A DNA stretch of 64,000 bases from Ptychodera flava (taxonomy: Eukaryota > Hemichordata > Enteropneusta > Ptychoderidae). Position 1 is the stretch's first letter, and every line of letters begins with the position of its first letter. The stretch spans positions 36,652,747-36,716,746 of the forward strand of contig NC_091941.1 in assembly GCF_041260155.1 (NCBI RefSeq), given 5' to 3'. The notes beneath the pieces were generated by a model. The model was not told where the DNA came from, did no database searches, and worked only from the letters and a program-made list of their open reading frames with translations. A program made the translations under genes and the position numbers. Positions 61,685 through 64,000 of the stretch are shown here, piece after piece.

Positions 61685-63891
61685 CCTAAAACATGATATC
61701 ATATGGTACAGATTGGACAGTCATGCACTTTCTCGCAGAGCCTGTGTATAGGACTGTACAATTCTTAATTTGTAACAAACTACGGTTGACGCATAATAAT
61801 TACTGTGTTCAACTCAGTTGTCTGCAGATAAACATTAGAGACCCGATCACAGAAGTTCACATTAATATAGAAAAGCGGTTAACAAATAGACAAGACTTTG
61901 CTTTAGCATAGTAGCAATACTGAGTTGCCTGTATGACCATTGTTGCCCCAAATGCCAATATCCCTAACAAGTTTTATCGTTCGATCCAAAGAGGTGCACT
62001 GAGAGCGCACAGGAAGCAATGTAAGGTGATATTATAATGATGACCAAATTCCCCCCCCCCAAAACGACAACCCTTTCTCTAGCCATGATTTTTTTTCGAT
62101 TTACCTTGAATAAGTTTGATCATCTTCATGTATATCTCCTTCTGTAACATCTTGCAAGTATATCTGAGTCATACCTAGCGCAAAGGCTAACCAAATCACC
62201 CCAAAGATGAACAGGAACCGAAGTATATCTACCACTATCTTCACAACTGATATTTGTAAGGGTCCAACATGTTCATGGATTAGCATAATGCGTATGAATC
62301 TGATTATGCTGATGATATTGGCGCAGGCATATATATTTCCGGCAATGCGACTCAAACTGGATTCGTTCGAGTTAGAAGAGTTTGCCTGTTTGTATCATGA
62401 AAGAAAAATAGCTATAATTACAATGGGACTACTCATGCTATTATTTGCAACAAAGTCAATCTAATTATGGTTATGCTACGCATGACCGAGATTTATTATA
62501 ATAAAGTTTCAAACATATGTAATAAGACAACTCATAACACTAAGTGCATGTTCCCCTCTGTGTTGACTTTTTGCATGTTTGGGTTGTTGTAACATCGAAG
62601 GCGAACATCACAGTTCGATTTGATTCCCATTGGTCTATTTAAAAACTGTTATCTGAGCGTTGTAAATCTTTTACTTTTATCGATTTATCAATTTTATGGA
62701 AACTGACATTAAACAAAGATTGAAAATACACTTTTGTGAACCTTTTTAATGGTGCCGAAGATACTATCACAGATACAGTTTATTTTATGAGTTAACGATA
62801 ACTTCCTTGAAATCAGTTGGTAATAGTTTAGTCACGATCGTTACCTAAATATTGTTGTATTTGGATTATATCGGGGTGAAAAACCATCATAAGCATATCC
62901 TTTGTCCGAAATTATGTTGGTTAATTAGGCGATTTATTCATTCATCCATTCAATTGAGTTTTATACGTCGCGTGATAGTTTGTATATCTGTATATGGATG
63001 TGGTGCTTCATTTAACTTCAGCTCGGTGGAGGGGGTCGAGGACAAAATGAAGCAATTTAGTTCGGTAATTGAACTAACTTTTCAGAGGAAAGGCTGTAAT
63101 AGCAGTCGATTGGTTTTGAGCACTGACTTCTTGGACTGGTGAATAGGTACGAATTTGATGAAGTATTACTAAACTGGTTGCAAAAGTTGTAAAGGCATGC
63201 TTTTGTTTTGTTCTGTTTGGTTTGTCACAGTAGTTACCAAAACAAACATAATCATGTGTACCTCAGGACAAAAGCAAATGAATGTTTATTATTTCTGATG
63301 AAGTGGTACAGGGTTTTGTTTTATTACCGAGGACCCTTGCAAGACATTTTGTTGGGTATTATCGGCGCGGCCATGTTTGCTAGGCATATTTGATTTTCAT
63401 TTTGCCAATTTCACACACACACACACACACACATTTATATGGATGAGTGATTGGTTATTATTATGATAGACTCTCGGAGGTCTATGGTATTATATATTAT
63501 GTGAAGTGTTGTTACACATTGCGTTATTATTACAAACTGTGTTTGGGTAGTATTACATATTAGGTTATACAATGAGGTGATATAAACCTTCATTTACAAA
63601 GTTCGTTGAAGTGAACAGGCAAGTTTTGTTCTTTGTTCTTCTCCAAACAATTGAAAACCTCAATAGTAATTTTATTCTTTTGTAGGATTTTTCAAACTCA
63701 CATCAATGAAGCCCGCAATTCTCAGTCCAAACCATATCCAGTATGAGCTAAGCTGTATGAAATCCACTAAATTCCATGGATCCGTCAAGTACGATCTATA
63801 TCCAAGCGACTGAAATTCCTTGATTTCGCGCCACGTCATCGCTGTGTAGGAATAGAACTTCTCAAAATATATCTTCACTGTCATAGATGTA
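57042..63891 (-). CDS. TRPC-type cation channel, C-terminal half (5' partial)
   Basis: Exons, high to low: 63702-63891 (5' edge uncertain; 63877 also possible), 62105-62385, 61307-61496, 60606-60755, 59555-59638, 58973-59100, 57042-58155 (stop 57042-57044); about 711 residues. Features in order: [18 protein letters not shown] (membrane segment 3), [20 protein letters not shown] (segment 4), [20 protein letters not shown] with segment 5, pore [12 protein letters not shown], segment 6 [23 protein letters not shown] box [10 protein letters not shown] with [13 protein letters not shown], a Lys-rich 28-residue exon, then the [15 protein letters not shown]...[11 protein letters not shown] motif, a coiled coil and an acidic tail. 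TRPC channels are tetrameric, Ca-permeable plasma-membrane channels opened after phospholipase C signalling. LGPLQIS- and KQD-type motifs point to TRPC1/4/5 relatives; the ankyrin region and first two segments are outside the window. Confidence 0.93.
59555..59638 (-). other. Lys/Glu-rich TRPC exon
   Basis: Exactly 28 codons, phase 0 on both sides. It encodes [20 protein letters not shown] and more, ending GGAYK. Because it is symmetric it could be skipped without shifting frame. It sits between the TRP box and the conserved C-terminal helix. Confidence 0.8.
59689..60191. mobile_element. 503-bp MITE with 17-bp TIRs and internal hairpin
   Basis: Left end GTCCGTCCCTAGGGGTG (59689-59705); right end CACCCCTGGGGACGGAC (60175-60191), its inverse with one mismatch. 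Inside, arms 59737-59757 and 59771-59791 (GAACGCGCCAGCAAG...) form a 20-bp stem with a 13-bp loop. No open frame of note. Confidence 0.85.
60844..60890. repeat. (TG)n microsatellite
   Basis: About 46 bp of TG with three TC interruptions, 90 bp upstream of the TRP-box exon in its - strand orientation. Confidence 0.95.
61608..61681. repeat. (CT)n microsatellite, 74 bp
   Basis: Uninterrupted CT repeat in the intron upstream of the pore exon (61307-61496, - strand). Confidence 0.97.
63412..63433. repeat. (CA)n microsatellite
   Basis: Eleven CA units in the intron preceding the segment 4/5 exon of the TRPC gene. Confidence 0.95.
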
Positions 63892-64000
63892 CTGAGTAGA
63901 TTGTTACCACTCTAGGACACCTCATGACATCTCATTGCTTTGAACCGGTGTATATTGATTTGAACCAGTTGCTCTGACAGTCCTTATGTATAGTCTCCAT

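Larger units (their letters stand above)
58156..63701 (-). other. TRPC introns
   Basis: Introns 58156-58972, 59101-59554, 59639-60605, 60756-61306, 61497-62104 and 62386-63701 are GT-AG. They hold a 503-bp MITE (59689-60191) and TG, CT and CA microsatellites. The 1.3-kb intron 62386-63701 and the tail of the window (63892-64000) show nothing else I can identify. Confidence 0.75.

Noticed and set aside
1..64000. Ankyrin repeats for the Rel protein
   Set aside because: No ankyrin consensus (for example TPLH-type blocks) is seen in any exon or intron of the gene in this window.
1..64000. tRNA, rRNA or snRNA genes
   Set aside because: No A/B box pair with a cloverleaf and no rRNA core sequence was recognised by eye; a covariance-model scan would be needed to be certain.

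Overview
This is a eukaryotic, animal genome window. Genes are split into many short exons with GT-AG introns, intergenic and intronic DNA is AT-rich, and it is full of microsatellites, inverted-repeat transposon remnants and dispersed repeats. I recognise three multi-exon genes and no complete transposon gene. The protein families, compact exons and repeat types fit a marine invertebrate, perhaps an invertebrate deuterostome such as a hemichordate or lancelet; that placement is only a guess.

(1) Positions 45-20090, + strand, 5' end beyond the window: a Rel/NF-kB transcription factor. Twelve in-window exons, all phase-compatible, encode the end of the Rel DNA-binding lobe, the IPT dimerisation lobe and a basic nuclear-localisation motif. 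A Pro/Gln/Met-rich linker follows. In place of ankyrin repeats or a plain activation tail, the protein then carries a ZU5 domain, a UPA domain and a death domain resembling the cytoplasmic part of netrin receptor UNC5. This Rel-ZU5-UPA-DD architecture is the main discovery of the window. The end of the ZU5 carries His-Phe-Thr where PIDD1 has its self-cleaving His-Phe-Ser, so the protein might cut itself and separate the Rel part from the death domain.

(2) Positions 25018-54361, - strand: a full-length RALGAPB orthologue (non-catalytic beta subunit of the Ral GTPase-activating complex). I resolve 27 exons, about 1533 residues, from start Met to stop. One exon carries a 1-bp frameshift relative to the family and one intron is GC-AG.

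(3) Positions 57042 to about 63891, - strand, 5' end beyond the window: the second half of a TRPC-type cation channel, from the third membrane segment through pore, TRP box and the conserved C-terminal motif to a long coiled-coil and acidic tail ending in a possible PDZ ligand.

Layout: the Rel gene and RALGAPB are convergent, with 4.9 kb between their stop codons. RALGAPB and TRPC lie in tandem on the - strand, 2.7 kb apart. The 11-kb Rel intron (194-11202) holds diverged tandem repeats, a dead LINE fragment, a TATA-type promoter candidate and a cluster of CGCGAGA sites. RALGAPB introns hold two related non-autonomous elements with terminal inverted repeats, one made of nine 150-bp units. A TRPC intron holds a 503-bp MITE with an internal hairpin. 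The three genes have no obvious joint pathway; this looks like ordinary animal gene order with one unusual chimeric gene.
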